Below are positions 22,531 to 34,503 of a stretch of DNA of 64,000 bases, one piece after another (within the stretch, counting starts at the first letter, position 1; each line of letters begins with the position of its first letter). The DNA comes from Mantis religiosa (Eukaryota; Arthropoda; Insecta; Mantodea; Mantidae). The notes under the pieces are model-generated. The model saw only the letters and a list, made by a program, of their open reading frames with translations. It was not told the origin of the DNA and ran no database searches. The stretch spans positions 2,911,063 through 2,975,062 of the forward strand of contig CM060958.1 of the NCBI GenBank assembly GCA_030765055.1. The letters run 5' to 3'. The position numbers were made by a program, and so were the translations under genes.

Positions 22531-23720
22531 GCACTGAGACGACATTCTGCACAGATTTTCTTCTGTCTTTCCCTATGTAATTATTGTTCTGCTTGAGCTA
22601 CAGATAGATCTCCCCCCCCCCACCCCAAATGTTACCTTTCCCCATATTCTGTTGTTCCTATGTTACTATGCTGTTGTCTGCGACCAAAGATTCAACTTGC
22701 AAACAGCAGCTTATATTTTCTCTGGAAAACAAACAATGGGAAAAGTGTTATTATTGTTTATGTAATGTACAGTAATTTATTTTTTACTATGTAAGTTTTT
22801 TTTTGTAAGTTTGGCATCATTATTAATTTGTGAAAGAAATGTGCAATGGCCCAGTTCAGAATTAAGTAGTTGCTAAAATAACCATAGGGAAATGGCATGT
22901 GACAGAAAGATATTTTAAAATCTTGTTTTCTCCATTTGAACATTTGCTTTCTGTGACATGAACTGGGTCATTGCTTTTCGTCACGTTCCTCAATAATGTT
23001 GGTACTACTTGCCAACACTAGTCAGTGGTGCCATGATGTTTAGAATCACAACTACTTGTTTCAGTATAGCCAAGTGCAACTGTATGTTTATGTTCTGGAT
23101 ATGGTAGCTGTTGGAAACTGTAATGCTTCAGCACAAGACTGTGCGGCAGCATAAAGCTTTGCACCATCTTTGCTCATGTGTGGAGTACAGATGGTCATTG
23201 ACTTCTCTTTGTGCAATATAATGTATGTGTTTTACTGCTTTATTAAAAGTTTGGAAAACACTTCGAAAATTATGATCATTCAGCAAGATGTTCTCACCGA
23301 AATGTATTGTGTGTTAAGAGCAAAATGACGAAAACCAGTGACTATGTATGAGATAAAAGTTTAACTTAATATTCTAAGTTTTTGAATGTTAAAGTTTGTG
23401 CGAACTGCACTATCACTTTTCTTTAATGTACCAGGACAGATTTTGTGAACTGTCATTTGTGTCTTTGGCTGCATTAGCAACCAGCGAGGGGTGCATCTTA
23501 GTTGAGGTGTTAGTGACATTTCTTTCATATTCTCCGACTAATGCAAAGTTGTTGAAAGAGTTCAAGGGAAATAGAAAATTTAACGATATTGTCACCGTGT
23601 GGCATTGTTGAGCTGCTGGGCACGTGGGCAGGAGAGAAAGAGACAGAGTGTTTGATCCATTGTTGTTGCCGAGGAACTTCTCGGAAGGTCTGCGGCATTC
23701 TAGAAACAATAAATGGGGGG
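22531..23720 (+). other. Unc-76: Unc-76 3' UTR candidate region
   Basis: There is no coding potential after the stop. Possible poly(A) signals are ATTAAA near 23242 and AATAAA at 23708-23713. Which one is used cannot be decided from sequence. Confidence 0.4.
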
Positions 23721-25912
23721 TATAAATATTGGTTTATTGCGATAGTCAACGTTTGAAATGTACCTCAGTGATTTCTTTCATTTGTTTTTGTGTGGCAGAG
23801 CACCAAGTCCACCTTGAAGACAGTTGATTGTCAATTTCACATCTTTTTACTGCAGCAAAAGTTGTTTCAGATTTCTGAGTCTACGTAACCCATGCAATCA
23901 CAATATATTCTTTTAAACTCTCCATTATTCCAAACTCGCATCATCACCAAACTAGTACATGTGTCCTTGTTTGGTGCCACTTTCTTCACATGTGGAGCTT
24001 TTGGCTAAAACTGAAAGTGTGTTTAATATTTATCACAACACTAGAGAAGAAAACATATCAGATTTTGGAAAGTATTGAGAAGTAAGACAGAAGATAAACA
24101 GAAGCAAGAAATCTTAGAAAGTCTTGAAAATAAAAGTTCCTTAAATTTACATAAAACAAAGATTGTTTTGGCATATGCAGCAGAAAGGAAAGGGACAATG
24201 TTCCCAGGTGATACGTGTGAAAGGACCGAGAAAATGTATCATATTTGGAGAAAAAGAAAACAAAATAAATTACTTAGCAAAATGCAAAGGATTGGAAACA
24301 TGGAGGTAAAATGTTTGGGAATCAAAATGTGAGAAAATGACAAGGAAATGGTAGCCATAAACATGTTAACAGTTAAAGAAGAAGAGATGTGTTTTTGAGG
24401 GAAATCAACAAGAGGTAGTTAGGGAAATTAAAAGTGTAAGGGGATAGGAACTATAAGGATAGAGTAAGTGAATGTAGCAGTAGAGAAGTGGGAAAGAAAG
24501 AAAGAAAGAGTAAAGCTGCATACTGCCAGTTAGCACTAAAAAGAAATAAAAATCAAACTCAAACTGTACTACATATATACTTATGTACATATTTATATAC
24601 TTACAAGCAATCACCATGAACAATTTGTTTGAAACTGACAATGAGAAAAACGTTTATGAAAAAATAAACTTTCTGACCAATTTTTCTACAAATAAATGCT
24701 TTAACGTGTATTCATGAAAACAGTTAAAATAAAATGAACATCAATATCAGTGACTAAAACAAATATACTTAGTGGTTTAGGAATAAATTATGACTTAAAA
24801 TTATTTATTCTCAGCAGTAATGGTTAAATATATGAATATTTGCAAATTCACTGCATTTTTATACTGTTCAGATCTAAATATATTATATTTCTAAACCAGA
24901 ACATTAAAATGGTGTATCAAAACTTTTGCAAAAACTAATGCGGACGCTCGGTACATGTGTGTGTAAGAGGATAAAAAGAATGTGCATGTAGCGGAGAGTT
25001 AAGACAATGCTTTATTGAATTTTGGTAAAAAGGTAAAACATAATAAAAACTTAGAAAAAAGCTATAAAAGTTGTCATATAAATGTAACTGTTTCCAGTTT
25101 AATGAAGGCATTGGTATAACCTCAGAGACAGTAACTGAACCACCCCTTTATTGAAATGTTCTCCAGGCCAGTCACATAGTGAACTGGGTGGTGTCAAAGG
25201 TTGGTTACCTTGAGGAATGGATACTTTTGATGTACATTAGAAGTAAGAGTGATAGTGCAATGTGTCAAAACTTTAACAATGGACTGCTAATCTTATATGA
25301 TATTACTGATTGTTTGCAAAGCCTGTCGCCTGTGATGCTTGATATTTACTCTCGTTATAACGGCAACATTTAAATGACTAATTATGCAATTATTGTTAGT
25401 ATTTATTTATTACTGTATACCTAAGAAATGAAGACACTGAAGATATTTGAATTGAGTTTACTTAAATGTAATGAAAGTGAATGGTAGACTGAATGGAAAG
25501 TAATAGGATATCAAAACAGATTTTAGAAGGTAAAATGTCAGGAGAGAGAACTGGTGAGGATTAGACAACGAGCAGCTCTAGTGACCAAAATTATGAGGTA
25601 GGTGAACTGTTGGGAATTGATGTTCACCTCGAACTAAGTGCTTATCTTGGCTGGTCCTGTGTAGCTTTTTACCTTGTTGGCCATTTTTACACTCAACTGT
25701 GCCCGCCATCCATGAAACAAAGGCAGTAGTATTGCTATAGATCCCTCTATGTGTATTTTCCGTTTTATAAGCATGGTGTATCAACATGTGTTCTAATATT
25801 CTGATAAACAAAATAGAGTGAGTGCACGAAGATTTCTGTTGTGACATGCTTGATAATTAGTTTACAGAAAATTTCATTTATGAGTTTTAGAGTTTACAGT
25901 TGTCCGTTACAG
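23721..25912. other. Intergenic, no gene seen
   Basis: AT-rich sequence. The 85-codon frame at 24075-24332 (Lys/Glu-rich) has no recognised domain. There is a short (GAAA)n patch near 24495. No element ends were identified. Confidence 0.4.
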
Positions 25913-28900
25913 CCCCCCCCCCACTCTCAAGACGAGTGGAAGTGGATATGCCACTTATGCACGTCAACCCCATAGGAAGGACTACCGAATAACCTCGGGG
26001 GGCCACCTGGTGATCTAGCACACTTACTATGCTTAGCAGGACTTCTTAGGCAACCAAGGGACCCCCCCCCACTCTCAAGATGGGTGGAAGTGGATATGCC
26101 ACTTATGTGCGTCAACCACACAGGGAAGACTACCGAATAACCTCAGGGGGCCACCTGGTGATCTAGCACACTTACTATGCTTAGCAGGCATAGTACCCAG
26201 GACTTCTTAGGCAACCAAGGGCCCCCCCCCCACTCTCAAGATGGGTGGAAGTGGATATGCCACTTATGTGCATCAACCTCACAGGGAAGACTACCGAATA
26301 AACTCGCGGGGCCACCTGGTGATCTAGCACACTTACTATGCTTAGCAGGACTTCTTAGGCAACCAAGGGGCCCCCCCCCACTCTCAAGATGGGTGGAAGT
26401 GGATATGCCACTTATGTGCGTCAACCCCACAGGGAAGACTACCGAATAACCTCAGGGGGCCACCTGGTGATCTAGCACACTTACTATGCTTAGCAGGACT
26501 TCTTAGGCAACCAAGGCCCCCCCCACTCTCAAGATGGGTGGAAGTGGATATGCCACTTATGTGCGTCAACCCCACAGGGAAGACTACCGAATAACCTCAG
26601 GGGGCCACCTGGTGATCTAGCACACTTACTATGCTTAGCAGGCATAGTACCCAGGACTTCTTAGGCAACCAAGGCCCCCCCCCACTCTCAAGATGGGTGG
26701 AAGTGGATATGCCACTTATGTGCATCAACTCCACAGGGAAGACTACCGAATAACCTCAGGGGGCCACCTGGTGATCTAGCACACTTACTATGCTTAGCAG
26801 GCATAGTACCCAGGACTTCTTAGGCAACCAGGGCCCCCCCCCACTCTCAAGATGGGTGGAAGTGGATATGCCACTTATGTGCATCAACTCCACAGGGAAG
26901 ACTACCGAATAACCTCAGGGGGCCACCTGGTGATCTAGCACACTTACTATGCTTAGCAGGCATAGTACCCAGGACTTCTTAGGCAACCAAGGCCCCCCCC
27001 CCCCACTCTCAAGATGGGTGGAAGTGGATATGCCACTTATGTGCATCAACTCCACAGGGAAGACTACCGAATAACCTCAGGGGGCCACCTGGTGATCTAG
27101 CACACTTACTATGCTTAGCAGGCATAGTACCCAGGACTTCTTAGGCAACCAAGGCCCCCCCCCCACTCTCAAGATGGGTGGAAGTGGATATGCCACTTAT
27201 GTGCATCAACTCCACAGGGAAGACTACCGAATAACCTCAGGGGGCCACCTGGTGATCTAGCACACTTACTATGCTTAGCAGGCATAGTACCCAGGACTTT
27301 TTAGGCAACCAAGGCCCCCCCCCCCCACTCTCAAGATGGGTGGAAGTGGATATGCCACTTATGTGCATCAACCTCACAGGGAAGACTACCGAATAAACTC
27401 GCGGGGCCACCTGGTGATCTAGCACACTTACTATGCTTAGCAGGACTTCTTAGGCAACCAAGGGCCCCCCCCCCACTCTCAAGATGGGTGGAAGTGGATA
27501 TGCCACTTATGTGCGTCAACCACACAGGGAAGACTACCGAATAACCTCAGGGGGCCACCTGGTGATCTAGCACACTTACTATGCTTAGCAGGCATAGTAC
27601 CCAGGACTTCTTAGGCAACCAAGGGCCCCCCCCCCACTCTCAAGATGGGTGGAAGTGGATATGCCACTTATGTGCATCAACCTCACAGGGAAGACTACCG
27701 AATAAACTCGCGGGGCCACCTGGTGATCTAGCACACTTACTATGCTTAGCAGGACTTCTTAGGCAACCAAGGGGCCCCCCCCCACTCTCAAGATGGGTGG
27801 AAGTGGATATGCCACTTATGTGCGTCAACCCCACAGGGAAGACTACCGAATAACCTCAGGGGGCCACCTGGTGATCTAGCACACTTACTATGCTTAGCAG
27901 GACTTCTTAGGCAACCAAGGGGCCCCCCCCCACTCTCAAGATGGGTGGAAGTGGATATGCCACTTATGTGCGTCAACCACACAGGGAAGACTACCGAATA
28001 ACCTCAGGGGGCCACCTGGTGATCTAGCACACTTACTATGCTTAGCAGGCATAGTACCCAGGACTTCTTAGGCAACCAAGGGCCCCCCCCCCCACTCTCA
28101 AGATGGGTGGAAGTGGATATGCCACTTATGTGCATCAACCTCACAGGGAAGACTACCGAATAAACTCGCGGGGCCACCTGGTGATCTAGCACACTTACTA
28201 TGCTTAGCAGGACTTCTTAGGCAACCAAGGGGCCCCCCCCCACTCTCAAGATGGGTGGAAGTGGATATGCCACTTATGTGCGTCAACCCCACAGGGAAGA
28301 CTACCGAATAACCTCAGGGGGCCACCTGGTGATCTAGCACACTTACTATGCTTAGCAGGACTTCTTAGGCAACCAAGGCCCCCCCCACTCTCAAGATGGG
28401 TGGAAGTGGATATGCCACTTATGTGCGTCAACCCCACAGGGAAGACTACCGAATAACCTCAGGGGGCCACCTGGTGATCTAGCACACTTACTATGCTTAG
28501 CAGGCATAGTACCCAGGACTTCTTAGGCAACCAAGGCCCCCCCCCACTCTCAAGATGGGTGGAAGTGGATATGCCACTTATGTGCATCAACTCCACAGGG
28601 AAGACTACCGAATAACCTCAGGGGGCCACCTGGTGATCTAGCACACTTACTATGCTTAGCAGGCATAGTACCCAGGACTTCTTAGGCAACCAGGGCCCCC
28701 CCCACTCTCAAGATGGGTGGAAGTGGATATGCCACTTATGTGCATCAACTCCACAGGGAAGACTACCGAATAACCTCAGGGGGCCACCTGGTGATCTAGC
28801 ACACTTACTATGCTTAGCAGGCATAGTACCCAGGACTTCTTAGGCAACCAAGGCCCCCCCCCCCCACTCTCAAGATGGGTGGAAGTGGATATGCCACTTA

Positions 28901-31025
28901 TGTGCATCAACTCCACAGGGAAGACTACCGAATAACCTCAGGGGGCCACCTGGTGATCTAGCACACTTACTATGCTTAGCAGGCATAGTACCCAGGACTT
29001 CTTAGGCAACCAAGGCCCCCCCCCCACTCTCAAGATGGGTGGAAGTGGATATGCCACTTATGTGCATCAACTCCACAGGGAAGACTACCGAATAACCTCA
29101 GGGGGCCACCTGGTGATCTAGCACACTTACTATGCTTAGCAGGCATAGTACCCAGGACTTTTTAGGCAACCAAGGCCCCCCCCCCCACTCTCAAGATGGG
29201 TGGAAGTGGATATGCCACTTATGTGCATCAACCTCACAGGGAAGACTACCGAATAAACTCGCGGGGCCACCTGGTGATCTAGCACACTTACTATGCTTAG
29301 CAGGACTTCTTAGGCAACCAAGGGCCCCCCCCCACTCTCAAGATGGGTGGAAGTGGATATGCCACTTATGTGCGTCAACCACACAGGGAAGACTACCGAA
29401 TAACCTCAGGGGGCCACCTGGTGATCTAGCACACTTACTATGCTTAGCAGGCATAGTACCCAGGACTTCTTAGGCAACCAAGGGCCCCCCCCCCACTCTC
29501 AAGATGGGTGGAAGTGGATATGCCACTTATGTGCATCAACCTCACAGGGAAGACTACCGAATAAACTCGCGGGGCCACCTGGTGATCTAGCACACTTACT
29601 ATGCTTAGCAGGACTTCTTAGGCAACCAAGGGGGCCCCCCCCCCACTCTCAAGATGGGTGGAAGTGGATATGCCACTTATGTGCGTCAACCCCACAGGGA
29701 AGACTACCGAATAACCTCAGGGGGCCACCTGGTGATCTAGCACACTTACTATGCTTAGCAGGACTTCTTAGGCAACCAAGGCCCCCCCCACTCTCAAGAT
29801 GGGTGGAAGTGGATATGCCACTTATGTGCGTCAACCCCACAGGGAAGACTACCGAATAACCTCAGGGGGCCACCTGGTGATCTAGCACACTTACTATGCT
29901 TAGCAGGCATAGTACCCAGGACTTCTTAGGCAACCAAGGCCCCCCCCCCACTCTCAAGATGGGTGGAAGTGGATATGCCACTTATGTGCATCAACTCCAC
30001 AGGGAAGACTACCGAATAACCTCAGGGGGCCACCTGGTGATCTAGCACACTTACTATGCTTAGCAGGCATAGTACCCAGGACTTCTTAGGCAACCAGGGC
30101 CCCCCCCCACTCTCAAGATGGGTGGAAGTGGATATGCCACTTATGTGCATCAACTCCACAGGGAAGACTACCGAATAACCTCAGGGGGCCACCTGGTGAT
30201 CTAGCACACTTACTATGCTTAGCAGGCATAGTACCCAGGACTTCTTAGGCAACCAAGGCCCCCCCCCCACTCTCAAGATGGGTGGAAGTGGATATGCCAC
30301 TTATGTGCATCAACTCCACAGGGAAGACTACCGAATAACCTCAGGGGGCCACCTGGTGATCTAGCACACTTACTATGCTTAGCAGGCATAGTACCCAGGA
30401 CTTCTTAGGCAACCAGGGCCCCCCCCCACTCTCAAGATGGGTGGAAGTGGATATGCCACTTATGTGCATCAACTCCACAGGGAAGACTACCGAATAACCT
30501 CAGGGGGCCACCTGGTGATCTAGCACACTTACTATGCTTAGCAGGCATAGTACCCAGGACTTCTTAGGCAACCAAGCCCCCCCGCCCCACTCTCAAGATG
30601 GGTGGAAGTGGATATGCCACTTATGCACGTCAACCCCACAGGGAAGACTACCGAATAACCTCAGGGGGCCACCTGGTGATCTAGCACACTTACTATGCTT
30701 AGCAGGCATAGTACCCAGGACTTCTTAGGCAACCAGGGCCCCCCCCCCCACTCTCAAGATGGGTGGAAGTGGATATGCCACTTATGTGCATCAACCCCAC
30801 AGGGAAGACTACCGAATAACCTCGGTGGGCCACCTGATTATGCTTAACAGGCATAGTACCCAGGACTTCTTAGGCAACCAGGGTCCCCCCCCCCCACTCT
30901 CAAGATGGGTGGAAGTGGATATGCCACTTATGCACGTCAACCCCACAGGGAAGACTACCGAATAACCTCGGTGGGCCACCTGATTATGCTTAACAGGCAT
31001 AGTACCCAGGACTTCTTAGGCAACT
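25913..31025 (+). repeat. 5.1-kb tandem array, about 33 units of 148/161 bp
   Basis: The unit begins with a poly-C tract of variable length (about 7-13), then actctcaagatgggtggaag, tggatatgccacttatg, gaagactaccgaataacctc, ggtgatctagcacacttact and cttcttaggcaacca. Two length classes differ by 13 bp (catagtacccagg present or absent). Single diverged units lie inside the dispersed elements at 5322 and 32782, and the array is followed by the tail of that same element. The array therefore grew inside one copy of a transposable element. Long open frames on both strands (62-139 codons) are by-products of the period and show no selection or start context. Confidence 0.95.
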
Positions 31026-31251
31026 CTCTGCCCCCTCTAGGTGGTCGTAGTCTGGCCAGAGTTACCCAATCTCCCATGGATATCGGGAACCACTGCCTCC
31101 TTGAGTCCAACCCAATGCGAACAACTCCCATTTGGGAAGGGCTCAAATGTTCAGCCCGAGGTTATTCTGGTAACGTCAGAGGTACCACCAGTGTTAGGGG
31201 TCTGCTGCGCCTGCATCACGGCAGCTGAAGGAGACGGATCCCCTCCCCTAC
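31026..31251 (+). mobile_element. 3' tail of the poly-C element, copy B (host of the array)
   Basis: This matches the 3' part of copies A and C: gatatcgggaaccactgcct, tggtaacgtcagaggtacca, catcacggcagctgaagg, and the end cccctac. The 5' part of the element (gttgagcccagagg...) is absent left of the array, so this copy is 5'-truncated or its left part was lost as the array grew. Confidence 0.8.
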
Positions 31252-32401
31252 ATAATGTCAGATATACAACACTGCTTGTGAAGACATCTTAAGAATTCAG
31301 GCAGAATGAAACACAACAGATTGAGGTCAGCATTGTCAAAGGAGCTTTTGCTGGCCATGTCGGACTATGTTGACAGAATAGAACACTGCAGAAAGTAAAG
31401 TAAAGTTTCTTATAAATAATGAGGACATGTGCACTTTAATATTGAAATCCTTGTAGGGAATTCTATAAATCATTAAGGGTTATCTTGTTTTCGTTAAAAC
31501 AAACAAAAAAAATATCCAATTTGACTTTCACATTTTGTATTTCCATCAAATTATTTTATTGAAATAAAAAATGTTTTTTAAGGTAATTTTATGAAGGCTG
31601 TGAGAAGAAGTGCTGGCAATATATGAATATGAAAAGAAATTGGTCATAGTGCCAGAGTGCTTTTCTACAGCTCTCTTATTTAAAACATTAAATATACAAA
31701 GTCCAAAGCAACATTTGAAAGAAATGATATTCCTGACTCACAGTTGGTAACCATGAGATATATGGGTAGCCGTGGAAATGGCAAATGAATGTAAGTGAAG
31801 TGTATATTTTTGAGTTGGCAGCACTGGCTACGTGAAATAAGCAACCTGAGTTTTGTTTAGCTGATATGCACAAGAACGTCGGAATAAAGCAGCTAACATG
31901 ATGGAATTTATTTTTCACGATAATAATAATATTGTATATAGTGCAATGCAAACATAGGAGTAAATAAGCGTCTTTCATCTGTTGTAATATGATTCTAAGA
32001 TGATGATCTCTCTATATGAAAAAAAAAAGCTATGCTTAGCGATTCATCTTGCCATCAGATTGCATGTTTATTGTAGATAATATAAATATACATACATATG
32101 AATATACATATATATTTGAATGGTTACAAATTGTTGAATTGAGAGCTTCAGTTTGATATTTTTAAAGTGCAGCTATCCAGTATTTGGCACTCGTTTAGCA
32201 AATAGCTAAAACGTTTTGAATGTTGCAGCAAGACAAAACACAACAGAATGACAAGCTTTGTATATTGTATGGAACAGTATTATGTCTCTTTGGTGGAATA
32301 ATTAGAAAGATACCTTTGTAATATGTGTGTTGTTATTTTCATATCCTCCACCTGATTGATGGAACAGGATTCCCATCATTCTCTATCCGTGTTTGAATAA
32401 G
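31252..32401. other. Intergenic, no gene seen
   Basis: AT-rich sequence. The 96-codon minus frame at 31688-31978 has no recognised domain. No RNA gene or element boundary was found. Confidence 0.4.
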
Positions 32402-32403
32402 TA

Positions 32404-33809
32404 CGAGGTGCATTCAAGTTATAACACCTATTTTTTTTTTTTCAGGACTGGGACCAGAGAGGAATTTCTGTTTTCCTTTTTCTTTTTTAAATACATGTGA
32501 ACTCTGTGAATGCATGACAGAGATGGCAGCACTGTACAGTGCATAGAACTCTAGTAGCAGCGATGAGAGAACTGTTTTTGATACTTAAAATGGCGACATT
32601 TTAATTGCAAGAATAGTGTGTAATCATTTGTTTTCTCCATTTTCGTGGTGTGACACCTATTGAAATAAATTGCCAGTTGAGTGAGGCATGTGGTGATGGT
32701 TCCATGGATGTGTCTAATATGCATTCCTGGGTGCACAGTTCAATGAAGACAGAACATCATGTGACAACAAACCAAGACAGTTTGAGTCCAGAGGTTCTAC
32801 TCCCACTAGCCTTGAACCCGTAGGTACAAGACCCGGGCCTCTTTCAACCAGGGAGTTATCCGAGCTGTTCCAATGGGCGCTCGGCGTCCTCCGTGGGGCT
32901 TTCCATAGGACAAGACCTGGGTAACAAACAAGCCCCCCCATCTGGTCCTAAGACACAAGACGGGATGGAAGTGGATATGCCACTTACGCGCGCCAACACC
33001 AAAGGTGAAGACTACCGATATGACCTCGGTGGAGTCGCCTGGCGATCTAGCACACCTTCTACTATCTTTGCAGGCTAGTACCCGGGAGAATTAATGGCTT
33101 CCCTCAACTCCGTCCTCAGACGTACTCGATTCCCACGGGTATCAGGAACCACTGCCCCCTCGAGACCATCCCAATCCGAACAACTCCTGAAGGAGGGGCT
33201 CAGATGTTCGGCCCGAGGTTCCTCTAGTAACGTCAGAGGTACCACGAGTGCTAAGGGTCCGCAGCGCCCGCACCACGGCAGCTGAAGGGGACGGATCCCC
33301 TCCCCTACGGAAAAAACAAGACAGTCACAGCCGGTCTGACATGTGAGTGGAGAACATTATTTTGGAGGATTGCCGATTGAGCGTTGCAGACATCGCCTCC
33401 AAAATTGGCATGTTGTCAGACTGGCTAGTACGAGGTCGTGTCTGTCTTGGTTTATTGTCACACAATGTTCTGCCTTCATTGAACTGTCACACCCAGGAAC
33501 ACACATTAGACACATCCATGGTACCATCACCACATGTCTCACTCAACTGGCGATGAATTTCAGTAGGTGTCACACCAGTAAAATGTAGAAAATGATTACA
33601 TGCTGTTCTTGCAATGAAAACGTCGCCATTTTAAGTATCAAAAACAGTCCTAACTCTAGTCGCTGCCACTAGAGTTCTATGCACTGTACAGTGCTGCCAT
33701 CTCTGTCATGCGTTCACAAAGAGTCCACATGGATTTTAAAAAACACCAAAAGTTTCTGTCTGGTCCCAGTCCTGAAAAAAAACAGGTATTATAACTTGAA
33801 TGCACCTTG
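32404..33809. mobile_element. Long-inverted-repeat mariner relic (foldback)
   Basis: The ends read cgaggtgcattcaagttata and the inverted equivalent, each flanked by TA (32402-32403, 33810-33811). The inverted arms are very long, about 380 bp each, and include a cactgtacagtgcatagaac block on both sides. Between the arms is a short HTH remnant, ENIILEDCRLSVADIASKIG (about 33350-33410). This resembles the second DNA-binding helix-turn-helix of mariner transposases. The left arm is interrupted by the element at 32782-33316. No catalytic domain remains, so the element would have been non-autonomous. Confidence 0.65.
32782..33316 (+). mobile_element. Short dispersed retroelement, copy C (nested)
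   Basis: This is the same element as at 5322-5798, here about 535 bp. It starts ttgagtccagaggttctact, keeps one internal array unit (gggatggaagtggatatgcc, then ggcgatctagcacacc), and ends cccctacgg plus A bases. It is flanked by a 9-bp target duplication, caagacagt (32773-32781, 33317-33325). It is inserted into the left arm of the foldback mariner, so it is younger than that element. Confidence 0.8.
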
Positions 33810-33821
33810 TAGCATAAGACT

Positions 33822-34104
33822 GAAAAATTCAATGTCATGACTGCCAGTTTCTGTCCAGTTGTTCTTAGGCACTGAGCTACCATGATCAACATGCCAGCAT
33901 GACATTAAGTTCTCCAACAAACTTGCATTTTTCCCAGTAAACCACAAGAGCTTCTCATATATAATGACATATGTACCTTTCGTGGTGGCTTACTATGCTA
34001 TAAGTACAAGTCACAGGCTTCATAGTTAAACCATTATTAGTTTAAGTGATGGAAATTAATTGTTCTTCAACACTAGCCATGTGTAAACTAATATTTGGAT
34101 AAGA
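33822..34104 (-). repeat. Family-2 SINE, rearranged minus copy
   Basis: It contains the tRNA-like head and leader on the minus strand (gactgaaaaattcaatgtca at the left, tttcccagtaaaccacaaga at 33930). A separate piece of the SINE 3' end (gatggaaattaattgttctt) lies at 34049-34103, out of the normal order. It faces the plus-strand copy at 34128. Confidence 0.55.
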
Positions 34105-34127
34105 AAAATATGAGTAAGCAGGAGAAT

Positions 34128-34330
34128 TTGTCATGCTGGCATGTTAGCCATAGTAGCTGAATGGTTAAGAACAATTGGACAGAGACGGTCAGATCCATGG
34201 TTCAAATCTAGGCTATGTGGCATTGAATTTTTCAGTCTGACTCTACCTATCCAAATCTTAGCCTACACACGGCTAGTGTGGAACAACGATTAATTTCCAT
34301 CATGTGAGTCCCAGCAGGTAAAGCCACTTA
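34128..34330 (+). repeat. Family-2 SINE, plus copy
   Basis: A-box region TAGCTGAATGGTTAAG, B-box GGTTCAAATCTAGGC, then gcattgaatttttcagtctg, and a 3' end near cgattaatttccatc. It is preceded directly by an inverted SINE 3' end, giving a head-to-head arrangement. Confidence 0.65.
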
Positions 34331-34503
34331 AACATAAGCAAGCACTCCATGCTGGGCAGGTCTGCTTATGTGGAACCACCATACTCTTGATTACTGCTAG
34401 TGATAAAGAAGCATGGATCGGCTGATAAGTCCAGGGCCTCACAATACTTTTTTTTTCTTTATTTCTCAATATAATCTCCAGAAAGGCTAATACATTTGTC
34501 CTA

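Noticed and set aside
24075..24332. Lys/Glu-rich 85-codon gene
   Set aside because: No family is recognised, there is no start or splice context, and it lies in AT-rich sequence where A-rich codons stay open by chance.
25913..31025. CRISPR-like appearance of the array
   Set aside because: Units are tandem with no unique spacers, are about 150 bp long, and lie in a eukaryotic genome inside a transposable element.
25927..31228. Many repeated open frames of 60-139 codons on both strands in the tandem array
   Set aside because: They are generated by the repeat, change frame with poly-C length, and overlap on both strands. No domain, start context or splice signal supports a protein.
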